A stretch of DNA of 62,104 bases, taken from assembly GCA_900313705.1 (NCBI GenBank), contig OMSJ01000002.1:1-62104 (forward strand). Direction: 5' to 3'. Both the position numbers and the translations under genes were made by a program. The stretch is from an uncultured Prevotellaceae bacterium. GTDB lineage: Bacteria > Bacteroidota > Bacteroidia > Bacteroidales > Bacteroidaceae. The notes beneath the pieces were generated by a model. The model saw nothing but the letters and a program-made list of their open reading frames with translations, did no database searches and was not told the DNA's origin. This document shows, in pieces, positions 1 to 7,166 of the stretch; the stretch's first letter is position 1; each line of letters opens with the position of its first letter.

Positions 1-426
1 GGCATCAAGTACACCTTCGAGAGCCTCTACGAGTATAACCAATGCCGACTCTATGGCGGCGGCAAGTTCGACATGCTCCACGGACAGGACGAGACCATCC
101 TGCCCTGCCTCGCCATGGGCGGCGCACAAGGCGGCATCGGAGGCACCACGAACTACAACGGCAAGAACCTCGTCGGCATCATCGAAGCATGGAAGCGAGG
201 CGACCTGGAGACTGCCCGCAAGCTGCAGGACTATTCGCAGCTCGTCATCAACGTCATCTGCCATTTCCGCGGCAACATCGTCGGCGGCAAGCGTATCATG
301 AAGCTCATCGGCCTCGACCTCGGTCCCAACCGCACGCCCTTCCAGAACATCACGCCAGAGGAAGAGATTCAACTCAAGAAGGAACTCGACGAGATAGGCT
401 TCTTCCAACAATGTAACGAGTTTTAG
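1..426 (+). CDS. nanA: N-acetylneuraminate lyase, C-terminal 141 residues (gene cut by window start)
   Basis: The frame is open from the first base and ends at TAG 424-426, so the 5' half lies outside the window; the family is about 300 residues long. The enzyme is a cytosolic class I aldolase that splits N-acetylneuraminate into N-acetylmannosamine and pyruvate. The fragment opens with GIKYT, whose Lys (residue 3 here) fits the Schiff-base lysine of the NAL/DapA family. The GGIGGT motif at residues 44-49 and the segment after it match sialic acid lyases better than dihydrodipicolinate synthases. The sialate O-acetylesterase 1.1 kb downstream on the same strand supports a sialic acid catabolic operon. 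The main alternative is another NAL-subgroup aldolase. Confidence 0.88.
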   Translation, partial: GIKYTFESLYEYNQCRLYGGGKFDMLHGQDETILPCLAMGGAQGGIGGTTNYNGKNLVGIIEAWKRGDLETARKLQDYSQLVINVICHFRGNIVGGKRIMKLIGLDLGPNRTPFQNITPEEEIQLKKELDEIGFFQQCNEF

Positions 427-434
427 GGCACGTC

Positions 435-1505
435 GTGAGTGAGGGTTGCCAGACGCGACGCATGTTCGGCCACGACTACGCCGTGCCGGGGACATACGAA
501 GTAACGATGGTGGTTACCGAGCGGCGCCCTGTCTTTGGCGAAGTTGTAGGCACCACGAGAGGCGACGGCGAAAGGCCCCACCTCAAGCCATCCGCGCTCG
601 GACAGGCTGTTCTCGACACAGAGGTGCCGAAGATACGCCAGCACTATCCCATGGTCGATGTATGGCAGGTCTGCCTCATGCCCGACCATCTGCACATGAT
701 AGTCCGCATCAACCAGCCCCTGCCCCAAGGCAAGCACCTTGGCATCATCATCGGTGCCTTCAAGGGCGGCATCAGCCGCGCCTGGTGGCAATCAACGGCC
801 GCCACCGCCCCTGGCGCCCCTCTCCTCTCGTCTGCCACCGTGCCTGTGGCGTCAGCCGCAGGCTCCGCCCCCTCTTCCCGCCCGTCCCTCTTCGAGCCTG
901 GCTACAACGACCATATCCTCATGCGCGACGGCCAGCTGGAGAACTGGAAGCGCTACCTCCGCGACAACCCGCTCTGCTACATGATGCGGCGCGAATACCC
1001 CGACCTGTTCCAGCGCGCCCTGTGCCTCACCATCGGCGGCGTGCGCTACAGCGCCTTTGGCAACCTGCTCCTCCTGCGACAGCCCGAGAAGCACCAGGTG
1101 TTCTTCCACCGCCGTACCGACGGCATCCCTACGGAAAACTCCGACTTCTGGAGGACTGAGAGCCAACGGCTTCTTGCGGCAGCCAATAGTGGCAACGTGC
1201 TCGTCACGCCTGGCATCTCGGAATGCGAGAAGCGCATCAAGAACATGGCTCTCGAGCAAAGACTGCGATTGATACACCTGCAGGCCACGCCCATTGGCAA
1301 ATATTGGAAGCCCGAGCGCAGCCGCTTCGACGCCTGTGCCGCAGGTTCGCTCCTCATCCTCGCCCCGTGGCCCGAAGATATGCCCGACTTCGAAAGCGAC
1401 TACGGCCGCTTCCATTACCTCAACACGCTGGCCGAGGCCGTCTGTGCCATCAGCCATAAGACCAGCGTGGCTGTGCAAGGCTTACGCCATGCACACGGGG
1501 GCTAA
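435..1505 (+). CDS. Y1 (IS200/RAYT-like) transposase-family protein with an extra C-terminal domain
   Basis: Residues about 10-190 carry the REP-associated tyrosine transposase fold. The HUH metal motif is His-Leu-His at residues 85-87 in the context MPDHLHMIV. A typical YNDHILMRD...YLRDNP block follows, holding candidate catalytic Tyr residues. A Ser/Ala/Pro-rich insert (about residues 117-150) separates the two halves. The last 150 residues are not part of Y1 transposases; the segments VLVTPGISECEKRI, GKYWKP and ACAAGSLLIL look like a DprA/LOG-type Rossmann fold, which is an inference. The frame opens with GTG at 435; ATG at 462 is an equally good start. It begins 8 bp after nanA and ends 23 bp before the esterase gene, so it sits inside the sialic acid operon. 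No terminal inverted repeats were seen, consistent with a domesticated RAYT. Confidence 0.72.
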   Translation: MSEGCQTRRMFGHDYAVPGTYEVTMVVTERRPVFGEVVGTTRGDGERPHLKPSALGQAVLDTEVPKIRQHYPMVDVWQVCLMPDHLHMIVRINQPLPQGKHLGIIIGAFKGGISRAWWQSTAATAPGAPLLSSATVPVASAAGSAPSSRPSLFEPGYNDHILMRDGQLENWKRYLRDNPLCYMMRREYPDLFQRALCLTIGGVRYSAFGNLLLLRQPEKHQVFFHRRTDGIPTENSDFWRTESQRLLAAANSGNVLVTPGISECEKRIKNMALEQRLRLIHLQATPIGKYWKPERSRFDACAAGSLLILAPWPEDMPDFESDYGRFHYLNTLAEAVCAISHKTSVAVQGLRHAHGG

Positions 1506-1528
1506 AACCGATTAAAAATGTTTGACCT

Positions 1529-3673
1529 ATGATAAAGAAAAAGCTTGTAATTATTGCCCTGTGCCTCCTTGCCCTCGCGACACAGGCAGCGAAGCCTGTC
1601 AAGGTGGCTTGTGTGGGCAATAGCGTGACCTACGGCTACGGTCTTCAAGACCGCGAGCACGATTCCTACCCGGTTCGCCTGCAGCAGATGCTGGGCGAAG
1701 GCTACGAGGTGGGCAACTTCGGACACTCGGGTGCTACCTTATTATATAAGGGACATCGGCCGTACATCGGTCTGCCGGAGTTCCATCAGGCGCTCGACTT
1801 CAAGCCCGATTGGGTGGTTATCCATCTTGGGCTGAACGACACAGACCCGCGCAACTGGCCCGATTGGAAGGAGGAGTTCATCCCGAACTATCGCGCCCTG
1901 ATTGATTCCTTCCGACTGGTGAACCCCGAGGCTCGCATCCTCGTCTGCAAGATGACGCCCATCTTCGACCGTCACCCGCGCTTCCAGAGCGGCACGCGCG
2001 ACTGGCACGCTCAGGTTCAGAAGGCCATCGAGCAGGTTGCACATGGAGCCGGAGCACAACTCATCGACCTCTTCACGCCCCTGCACAATCGTCCCGACCT
2101 CTTCCCAGACGCCCTCCATCCCAATCCCGAAGGCGCGAAGATTCTGGCGAAGACCGTCTATTCGGCCCTCACGGGCGACTACGGCGGCCTGCATTTGCCG
2201 CCGGTCTATTCCAGCGGAATGGTCTTGCCGCGCGACGAACCTCTCCTGTTGGAAGGTCGTGCCAATGCTCGAAGCAAAATAAGACGCGTGCTGAGCAAGG
2301 ACGGGAAGGTGGTGGATGAAGGTGAGACCTTCTCGCGCGCCGATGGCACATGGTGGATGGAGATGTCCGAAATGAAGGCTGGCGGCCCCTATACGCTTAC
2401 CATTACCGCCACGCCTCTCAACCCCGACCATTATCGCTTCTACTATCCCGAGAAGTATCCCTATCTGCTCAAGAACCTGACGAAAGCCAAGCCGCAGACG
2501 CTCACGATAGACAGCCTTTACTTTGGCGACATCTGGCTTGCCAGCGGACAGTCGAACATGGAGCTTCGCGTGGACCAATGCAACACGCTCGAGCAGGACC
2601 TTGCCGACGCCAAGCGTCTCGCCAACCTACATATATATAATATGCCTGCGCGAGCAAGGACTGATGCTGTGGAGTGGGACGATAGCGTGCTCGCCTACAC
2701 GAATGAGCTGCGCCACATGGAGTTCCAGGGATGGAAGACGGCTTCGCCCGAATCGGTTCGGAGTTTCTCGGCCGTCGCCTTCAACTTCGGACGTGTGCTT
2801 TGTGACAGCCTGCCCGACGTGCCCATCGGTATCATCTGTAACGCCGTGGGAGGCTCTACGACGGAGTCTTGGATAGACCGCTCGACGCTCGAATGGGAGT
2901 TCCCCAACATCCTGCGCGACTGGCGAAACGGCGACTTCGGACAGGCTTGGGCACGCGGCCGCATGACGCAGAACATCGCCCACGCCCTCAACAAGGAATC
3001 GGCTGCATACAATCCCCTCCAGCGCCATCCCTACGAGCCTGCCTACCTCTTCGAAGCAGCCATCGCCCCGCTCGGACACCTGCCCATCCGTGGTGTCATC
3101 TGGTACCAGGGAGAGAGTAATGCCCACAACATCGAGGTACATGAGAAGCTCTTCACGCTCCTTGAGCAGTCGTGGCGCAAGTTCTTTGCCCAGCGATGGA
3201 GGAGCGAGTTCCACAAGAAGCATCCCCTGCCCTTCTATGTCGTCCAGCTCAGCAGCCTGCCGCGACCCTCGTGGCCTGCCTTCCGCGACAGCCAGCGCCG
3301 TGACGTTCACTACCGCACGAAGCGTCCTGTCGGCGAGCGTCTTGCCCTGCAAGCCTTGAAACACACCTACGGCTATGAATTGGAGAGCGAAGGCCCGACC
3401 TTGCGCTTTGCTGGCCGCGGAAAAGACAACGACATCTTCCTGCATTTCGACAATGCCGACGGCCTCACCTGCACAAAGGGCTTCGAGATTGCAGCTTACG
3501 ACGGCATGTTCCATCCTGCCGACATCAAGATAGAGGGCGACAAGATTCTCCTCTCATCACCTGCCGTCAAGTATCCGGTGCTGGTCCGCTACGGCTGGAG
3601 CGGCTTCACAGATGCCGACCTCCGCAACAAGCAGGGCCTTCCTGCCTCGACCTTCTATACTAAAACCAGGTAG
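1529..3673 (+). CDS. Two-domain sialate O-acetylesterase (SGNH hydrolase + SASA)
   Basis: The 714-residue protein has a signal peptide (residues 1-21) and is predicted periplasmic or outer-membrane facing. Domain 1 (about 25-215) is an SGNH/GDSL hydrolase: GNS at 30-32, a Gly-His oxyanion block (NFGHSG), GLND, and a DALHP Asp/His pair. Domain 2 (about 330-680) is a sialate O-acetylesterase domain (SASA, PF03629) with GQSNME (Ser342) and WYQGESN (525-531). This two-domain layout is found in Bacteroidota sialate esterases that remove 9-O-acetyl groups so that sialidase and lyase can act. Oddity: after SQRR (588-591) the protein goes straight to DVH (592-594). Relatives, as I recall them, carry about 20 residues there, so an in-frame deletion next to the catalytic His is likely. 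The gene follows nanA and the Y1 gene on the same strand. Confidence 0.85.
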   Translation: MIKKKLVIIALCLLALATQAAKPVKVACVGNSVTYGYGLQDREHDSYPVRLQQMLGEGYEVGNFGHSGATLLYKGHRPYIGLPEFHQALDFKPDWVVIHLGLNDTDPRNWPDWKEEFIPNYRALIDSFRLVNPEARILVCKMTPIFDRHPRFQSGTRDWHAQVQKAIEQVAHGAGAQLIDLFTPLHNRPDLFPDALHPNPEGAKILAKTVYSALTGDYGGLHLPPVYSSGMVLPRDEPLLLEGRANARSKIRRVLSKDGKVVDEGETFSRADGTWWMEMSEMKAGGPYTLTITATPLNPDHYRFYYPEKYPYLLKNLTKAKPQTLTIDSLYFGDIWLASGQSNMELRVDQCNTLEQDLADAKRLANLHIYNMPARARTDAVEWDDSVLAYTNELRHMEFQGWKTASPESVRSFSAVAFNFGRVLCDSLPDVPIGIICNAVGGSTTESWIDRSTLEWEFPNILRDWRNGDFGQAWARGRMTQNIAHALNKESAAYNPLQRHPYEPAYLFEAAIAPLGHLPIRGVIWYQGESNAHNIEVHEKLFTLLEQSWRKFFAQRWRSEFHKKHPLPFYVVQLSSLPRPSWPAFRDSQRRDVHYRTKRPVGERLALQALKHTYGYELESEGPTLRFAGRGKDNDIFLHFDNADGLTCTKGFEIAAYDGMFHPADIKIEGDKILLSSPAVKYPVLVRYGWSGFTDADLRNKQGLPASTFYTKTR

Positions 3674-3698
3674 TCAGGCGTTATAAATCCACACTTCG

Positions 3699-3724
3699 CA
3701 CCTGCATCAAGGAGGTGATTTTTC
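3699..3724 (+). terminator. Possible intrinsic terminator of the esterase gene
   Basis: A CACCT...AGGTG stem with a 9-base loop is followed by ATTTTT, 26 bp after the stop codon. The stem is only 5 bp, so this is weak. Confidence 0.35.
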
Positions 3725-3959
3725 ATATTGTACATGTCAAGAAATTTCGCACGAACACTTCTTCTGACAATGTGTTTTTGCCCGCGTGGCACTTTGCGCC
3801 ACAAAACACAGAAAATGGGCTTAAATCGAACATATACTGATTATCAGCTGGATGCAAAGGTGAAATAAGGAATTATACGTTAATAAAGTACCTGATTCAT
3901 GTCCACTATTGTTAAGGAGTACAAATTTAGTGGACAAAAAGAGCATGGAGTGACGGTGA

Positions 3960-4025
3960 AAAGAACGTGGACTTATCGCAATAAGTACGTGTAGTTATCG
4001 CGATAAGTCCACGTACTTATAGGAG
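3960..4025. repeat. 22-bp-period array, family A, locus 1 (3 units)
   Basis: Units start at about 3960, 3982 and 4004, each containing a variant of TAAGTACACGTACTT followed by seven spacer bases. The first unit is degenerate. Each unit holds an imperfect palindrome, AAGTAC-NN-GTACTT. It lies between convergent transcription units. Related arrays occur at 31417, 45310 and 53461. Confidence 0.75.
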
Positions 4026-4105
4026 ACCAGGCCAGTTTCATCCGCCAAAACCCCGTTTGAATTGAGCAATATATGTAATGGTTTTTGATTCAAAGCCGAC
4101 AGGTT

Positions 4106-4136
4106 CAAAAAAAGAGAGCTCCTTTAAGAACTCTCT
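4106..4136 (-). terminator. Intrinsic terminator of the SRP RNA/tRNA-Thr unit
   Basis: Read on the minus strand, an 11-bp stem (AGAGAGTTCTT pairing with AAGGAGCTCTCT, with G-U pairs) is followed by a run of seven T residues. It lies 47 bp after the tRNA 3' end. Confidence 0.8.
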
Positions 4137-4182
4137 AAATGCGTTTTCAGCTTATATGCGGATTGGCTGTCGCCTATCCTTG

Positions 4183-4256
4183 AGCCTCTTGTCGGATTCG
4201 AACCAACGACCCCGAGATTACAAATCACGTGCTCTGGCCAACTGAGCTAAAGAGGC
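4183..4256 (-). tRNA. tRNA-Thr (anticodon TGT)
   Basis: The minus strand folds as a cloverleaf: acceptor GCCTCTT pairs with AAGAGGC, the D-arm is GCTC...GAGC, the anticodon loop is TTTGTAA with TGT at 34-36, and the T-arm contains GGTTCGAATCC. The discriminator base is T and CCA is not encoded. The anticodon stem has one T-T mismatch. It lies 4 bp downstream of the SRP RNA and is probably cotranscribed with it. Confidence 0.95.
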
Positions 4257-4260
4257 GGGT

Positions 4261-4356
4261 GGGAAAGCTTGCTATATCGCGCCGCTACAACCTGCTGCCC
4301 TTGCTGCGGTCAAGCCCTGGGGGATTCACAGGGAGCATGCCGTATAGGACTTTCCC
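4261..4356 (-). ncRNA. ffs: Signal recognition particle RNA (bacterial small SRP, 4.5S type)
   Basis: The minus strand starts with GGGAAAG and ends with CTTTCCC, closing a long hairpin of about 96 nt. The tip carries the conserved domain IV segments CCCCCAGG and GCAGCAAGGGC on either side of a short loop, the part bound by Ffh. It directly precedes tRNA-Thr, and a Bacteroidota-type -7 box lies just upstream at 4371-4378. The exact ends are inferred from the closing helix. Confidence 0.88.
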
Positions 4357-4370
4357 GTGTTTTGCGGCTG

Positions 4371-4378
4371 CAAAGGTA
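4371..4378 (-). promoter_or_regulatory. Promoter -7 box for SRP RNA/tRNA-Thr
   Basis: Minus-strand TACCTTTG matches the Bacteroidota TAnnTTTG -7 element and lies 14 bp upstream of the SRP RNA start. No clear -33 TTTG is at the ideal distance; a heptamer array occupies that position. Confidence 0.7.
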
Positions 4379-4386
4379 CAACAAAT

Positions 4387-4417
4387 AAATGAAATGTGAA
4401 ATGTGAAATGTGAAAAA
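4387..4417. repeat. Heptamer array (gaaatgt units)
   Basis: Three perfect tandem copies of gaaatgt start at 4391, with a degenerate flanking copy on each side. It lies between the divergent SRP RNA and DUF4199 promoters. Confidence 0.85.
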
Positions 4418-4473
4418 TTATTTGATAAGACGTTTTTTTGCCTCCTTATACATTATATTAATATGGAATTTCG

Positions 4474-4481
4474 TAACTTTG
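4474..4481 (+). promoter_or_regulatory. Promoter -7 box for the DUF4199 operon
   Basis: TAACTTTG fits TAnnTTTG and lies 19 bp before the ATG at 4501. No good -33 box at about 20 bp spacing. Confidence 0.55.
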
Positions 4482-4500
4482 TGCGCTCATATTAGGCCTA

Positions 4501-5040
4501 ATGAAAGAAAAAAAAGAAATTCCTTCTACGATAGAAGTTGCCGGATGGATGGCTCTGCCCATTGGCTTTATGTGGTCCGCTAACTTCTTCTGCACCATGT
4601 ACAGCGCAAGTCGCCCAGCGCTATCTGTGTTGGGCACAGCTCTTGGTTTCATCAGCATATATGTGCTCTACAAGCAGTTGACTAACTTCCGCCGCCTTTA
4701 CCCCACAGTAAGCTGGTTGCACGTCCTGCGCCTGTCGTTTGTTACTTGTTTGCTGGCGGGACTGCTCACCGATGCCGCCGAGTATGTGTACTTCCAGTTC
4801 TTGGACAACGGACGGTTCCTCTCGCAAATGGCCAACGCCATGCAAAGCGAGGAATATCGTCAGGCTTTGCAGCAGATAATGCCCGGGGCTAAGCAGGAAG
4901 AGGTTGTGAAAGTGATACAAAACATGAGCGTCCGGGACATCATCATACAAATGATTATGTACAACATCCTTCTGGCCTTGCCAGTCTCTCTGTTTGCGGC
5001 ACTACCAGTAAGGAAGCCAAAAGTGGATGGTAAATTGTAA
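4501..5040 (+). CDS. DUF4199 family membrane protein
   Basis: The 179-residue protein has four predicted transmembrane helices (about residues 15-35, 42-58, 78-98 and 147-167) with a longer loop between helices 3 and 4, the DUF4199 pattern. No function is established. It starts a run of plus-strand genes and lies 23 bp before the GT2 glycosyltransferase; that pairing recurs in Bacteroidales, so it may serve the same lipid-linked sugar process (inference). The start is the first ATG after a Bacteroidota -7 box. Confidence 0.82.
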   Translation: MKEKKEIPSTIEVAGWMALPIGFMWSANFFCTMYSASRPALSVLGTALGFISIYVLYKQLTNFRRLYPTVSWLHVLRLSFVTCLLAGLLTDAAEYVYFQFLDNGRFLSQMANAMQSEEYRQALQQIMPGAKQEEVVKVIQNMSVRDIIIQMIMYNILLALPVSLFAALPVRKPKVDGKL

Positions 5041-5063
5041 ACGAAAAAAAGAAAAAAGACAAA

Positions 5064-6026
5064 ATGGATATTAGTGTAGTCATACCTCTATACAACGAAG
5101 ACGAATCGCTGCCTGAGCTTTTCAGTTGGATTAAACGGGTAATGGAGGCTCACAGCTTCTCCTACGAAGTCATCTTTGTCAACGACGGGAGCACCGACCG
5201 CTCCTGGGAAGTGATAGAAGGGCTAAAGGCCGAGAACCCCGAGACGGTGCACGGCATCAAGTTCCGCCGCAACTACGGCAAGAGCCCCGCCCTCTATTGC
5301 GGCTTCGGCGCTGCACAGGGCAACGTCGTCATCACAATGGATGCCGACTTGCAGGATTCGCCAGACGAGATACCCGAGCTCTATCGCATGATTACGCAGG
5401 ACGGATATGACCTGGTGAGCGGATACAAGATGAACCGTAGCAAAGGCGACCCGCTCTCGAAGACGATTCCCACCAAGCTCTTCAACGCTACCGCCCGCCA
5501 AGTAAGCGGCATACATAACCTGCACGACTTCAACTGCGGACTGAAAGCCTATAGGAAAGAGGTCATCAAGAATATCGAAGTCTATGGCGAGATGCACCGC
5601 TACATCCCTTATCTGGCCAAGAATGCAGGCTTCACACGCATCGGCGAGAAGCGCGTTCACCATCAGGCACGCAAGTTCGGCAAGTCGAAGTTCATGGGCC
5701 TCAACCGTTTTGTCAATGGCTACCTTGACCTGCTCTCGCTCTGGTTCCTGGACAGCTTCGGACTCAAGCCCATGCACGTCTTCGGCTTCATCGGCACCCT
5801 GATGTTCCTCTTTGGCCTCATAGCCGTAATGATAGTAGGCGGCACCAAACTCTACTGCATCACGAAAGGCATCCCCCACCCCCTCGTGACCAGCAGCCCA
5901 TACTTCTATATCGCACTCACCATGATGATACTGGGCACGCAGCTCTTCGTGGCAGGCTTCCTGGGCGAGCTCATCAGCCGCAACGCACCAGAGCGCAACA
6001 ACTATCAGATTGAGAAACAAATATGA
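5064..6026 (+). CDS. Family 2 glycosyltransferase, membrane-bound (DPM1/GtrB-like)
   Basis: An N-terminal GT-A domain (about residues 3-225) carries SVVIPLYNE, the NDGSTD nucleotide-binding motif and the metal-binding DADLQD. Two transmembrane helices follow (about 232-258 and 272-300). This is the layout of polyprenyl-phosphate mannose/glucose transferases that charge a lipid carrier on the cytoplasmic side of the inner membrane. Donor and acceptor cannot be read from the sequence. The stop overlaps the next start (ATGA at 6023-6026), so translation is probably coupled to the DUF6452 lipoprotein gene. Confidence 0.88.
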   Translation: MDISVVIPLYNEDESLPELFSWIKRVMEAHSFSYEVIFVNDGSTDRSWEVIEGLKAENPETVHGIKFRRNYGKSPALYCGFGAAQGNVVITMDADLQDSPDEIPELYRMITQDGYDLVSGYKMNRSKGDPLSKTIPTKLFNATARQVSGIHNLHDFNCGLKAYRKEVIKNIEVYGEMHRYIPYLAKNAGFTRIGEKRVHHQARKFGKSKFMGLNRFVNGYLDLLSLWFLDSFGLKPMHVFGFIGTLMFLFGLIAVMIVGGTKLYCITKGIPHPLVTSSPYFYIALTMMILGTQLFVAGFLGELISRNAPERNNYQIEKQI

Positions 6027-6496
6027 GACATCGCCTCCTGTTCATATTGTCTGCCATCATGCTCTTCGCAGCATGTGAGACGTACGACTGTACGCTCTAC
6101 AACTACGTAGGGATGTACGGTGCTTTCTATAGAGAAGGAGCGGCTGTGTCCCTGAACGACACCCTCACTATCACTACCGGAAAGGCAGGGATGGTACTGC
6201 TAAACAGCTCAGTAGGCACGTCTAAATTCAATCTTCCCTTAAGCTATTGGCAAGAAGAAGACACGCTCGTGTTCAGCGTCAAAGGCAACGGGTACTTCCT
6301 GAGAGATACGGTATGGGTAGCAAAGACCAACCTCGTACACTACGAGGCCCCCGACTGCCCCTCGACACTCTTCCACACCATTCAGGAAGTACGCTCTACA
6401 CACGAATTCATCAAAGACATAACTATCATACGCTCCTCCGTGAACTATGAAAAGACCGATAACCTTCAGATTAACCTGCTTACTGCTTCTGATTAG
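6023..6496 (+). CDS. DUF6452 family lipoprotein
   Basis: The 157-residue protein starts with a lipoprotein signal ending in the lipobox LFAAC (Cys18) and has a beta-rich body. It matches the DUF6452 family of Bacteroidales, which sits next to DUF6048, as here. No function is known. Its start overlaps the glycosyltransferase stop by 4 bp. Its 3' end overlaps the next gene by 50 bp in another frame, which is unusually long. Confidence 0.75.
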   Translation: MRHRLLFILSAIMLFAACETYDCTLYNYVGMYGAFYREGAAVSLNDTLTITTGKAGMVLLNSSVGTSKFNLPLSYWQEEDTLVFSVKGNGYFLRDTVWVAKTNLVHYEAPDCPSTLFHTIQEVRSTHEFIKDITIIRSSVNYEKTDNLQINLLTASD

Positions 6497-7166
6497 CCTG
6501 ACCAGCCTCTCGCTGCAAGCTCAAGAGAAGGAGAAGAAGGAAAAAGCACCCCTGCTCAGCGGCGTTGCCGTCAGCGCAGACCTCCTTGGCTTTGCCCAAA
6601 AGGTCATCGGCTCTAAGTACACAAATATGGAGGTAGGCGCACGAATCAACTTCATCGACAAGTACTTTGTCGTCGCAGAACTCGGCATAGGCGATTGCCA
6701 TCGGGAAGGCGCTGAGACAGGCAACACCTTCGACGCCACTGCACCCTACATGCGCTTCGGCTTAGACTACAACTTCAACAAGAAGCACAACGGCAACCGA
6801 CTCTTCGGCACCTTCCGCTACGGCTTCAGCAGCTTCAAGTACGACATCGGTAACGAAACTTTTACCGACCCCGTCTATGGCACGAGCGGACCGCTTAAGC
6901 TGGACGGAGAGAAGGCTACCGGACAATGGCTGGAGCTCGGCGTAGGTATAGAGACAAAGTTGTGGAGCATCGTGCGACTCGGATGGAGCATACGATACAA
7001 GATGAGACTCGACTTAAGCTGTCCCGACGGAGGAGAGCCATACTTCATCCCTGGCTTCGGAAAGAACGACGACAACGGATGGGGCGGTAGCATAAACCTC
7101 ATCTTCGATGTAGGTAAGACAGCAAAGAAAGCAAAGAAAGCAAAGAAAGAAAATAAGGAAAAATGA
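6447..7166 (+). CDS. DUF6048 family outer-membrane beta-barrel protein
   Basis: A signal peptide (residues 1-25) is followed by a lysine/glutamate-rich stretch and a beta-barrel-like body with alternating aromatic residues and a pattern of short strands. The length, 239 residues, suits DUF6048. The C-terminus is a highly basic tail built from repeated AKKAKK units. Such a tail is uncommon for a barrel that normally ends on a strand. ATG at 6447 lies inside the preceding lipoprotein gene. The gene stop overlaps apbE (ATGA at 7163-7166). Function unknown. Confidence 0.75.
   Translation: MKRPITFRLTCLLLLISLTSLSLQAQEKEKKEKAPLLSGVAVSADLLGFAQKVIGSKYTNMEVGARINFIDKYFVVAELGIGDCHREGAETGNTFDATAPYMRFGLDYNFNKKHNGNRLFGTFRYGFSSFKYDIGNETFTDPVYGTSGPLKLDGEKATGQWLELGVGIETKLWSIVRLGWSIRYKMRLDLSCPDGGEPYFIPGFGKNDDNGWGGSINLIFDVGKTAKKAKKAKKENKEK

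Larger units (their letters stand above)
3674..4105. other. Convergent intergenic region without a gene
   Basis: This stretch separates the esterase gene (plus) from the tRNA-Thr/SRP RNA unit (minus). No coding frame with protein-like character was seen. It holds a weak hairpin followed by T residues just after the esterase (3699-3724), a short GTGGC/GCCAC hairpin at 3786-3802 and the 22-bp-period array at 3960-4025. Confidence 0.6.

Noticed and set aside
3709..3720. AAGGAGGTGAT, a perfect Shine-Dalgarno sequence
   Set aside because: No gene starts nearby and Bacteroidota rarely use this signal; it forms the right arm of a small hairpin after the esterase gene.
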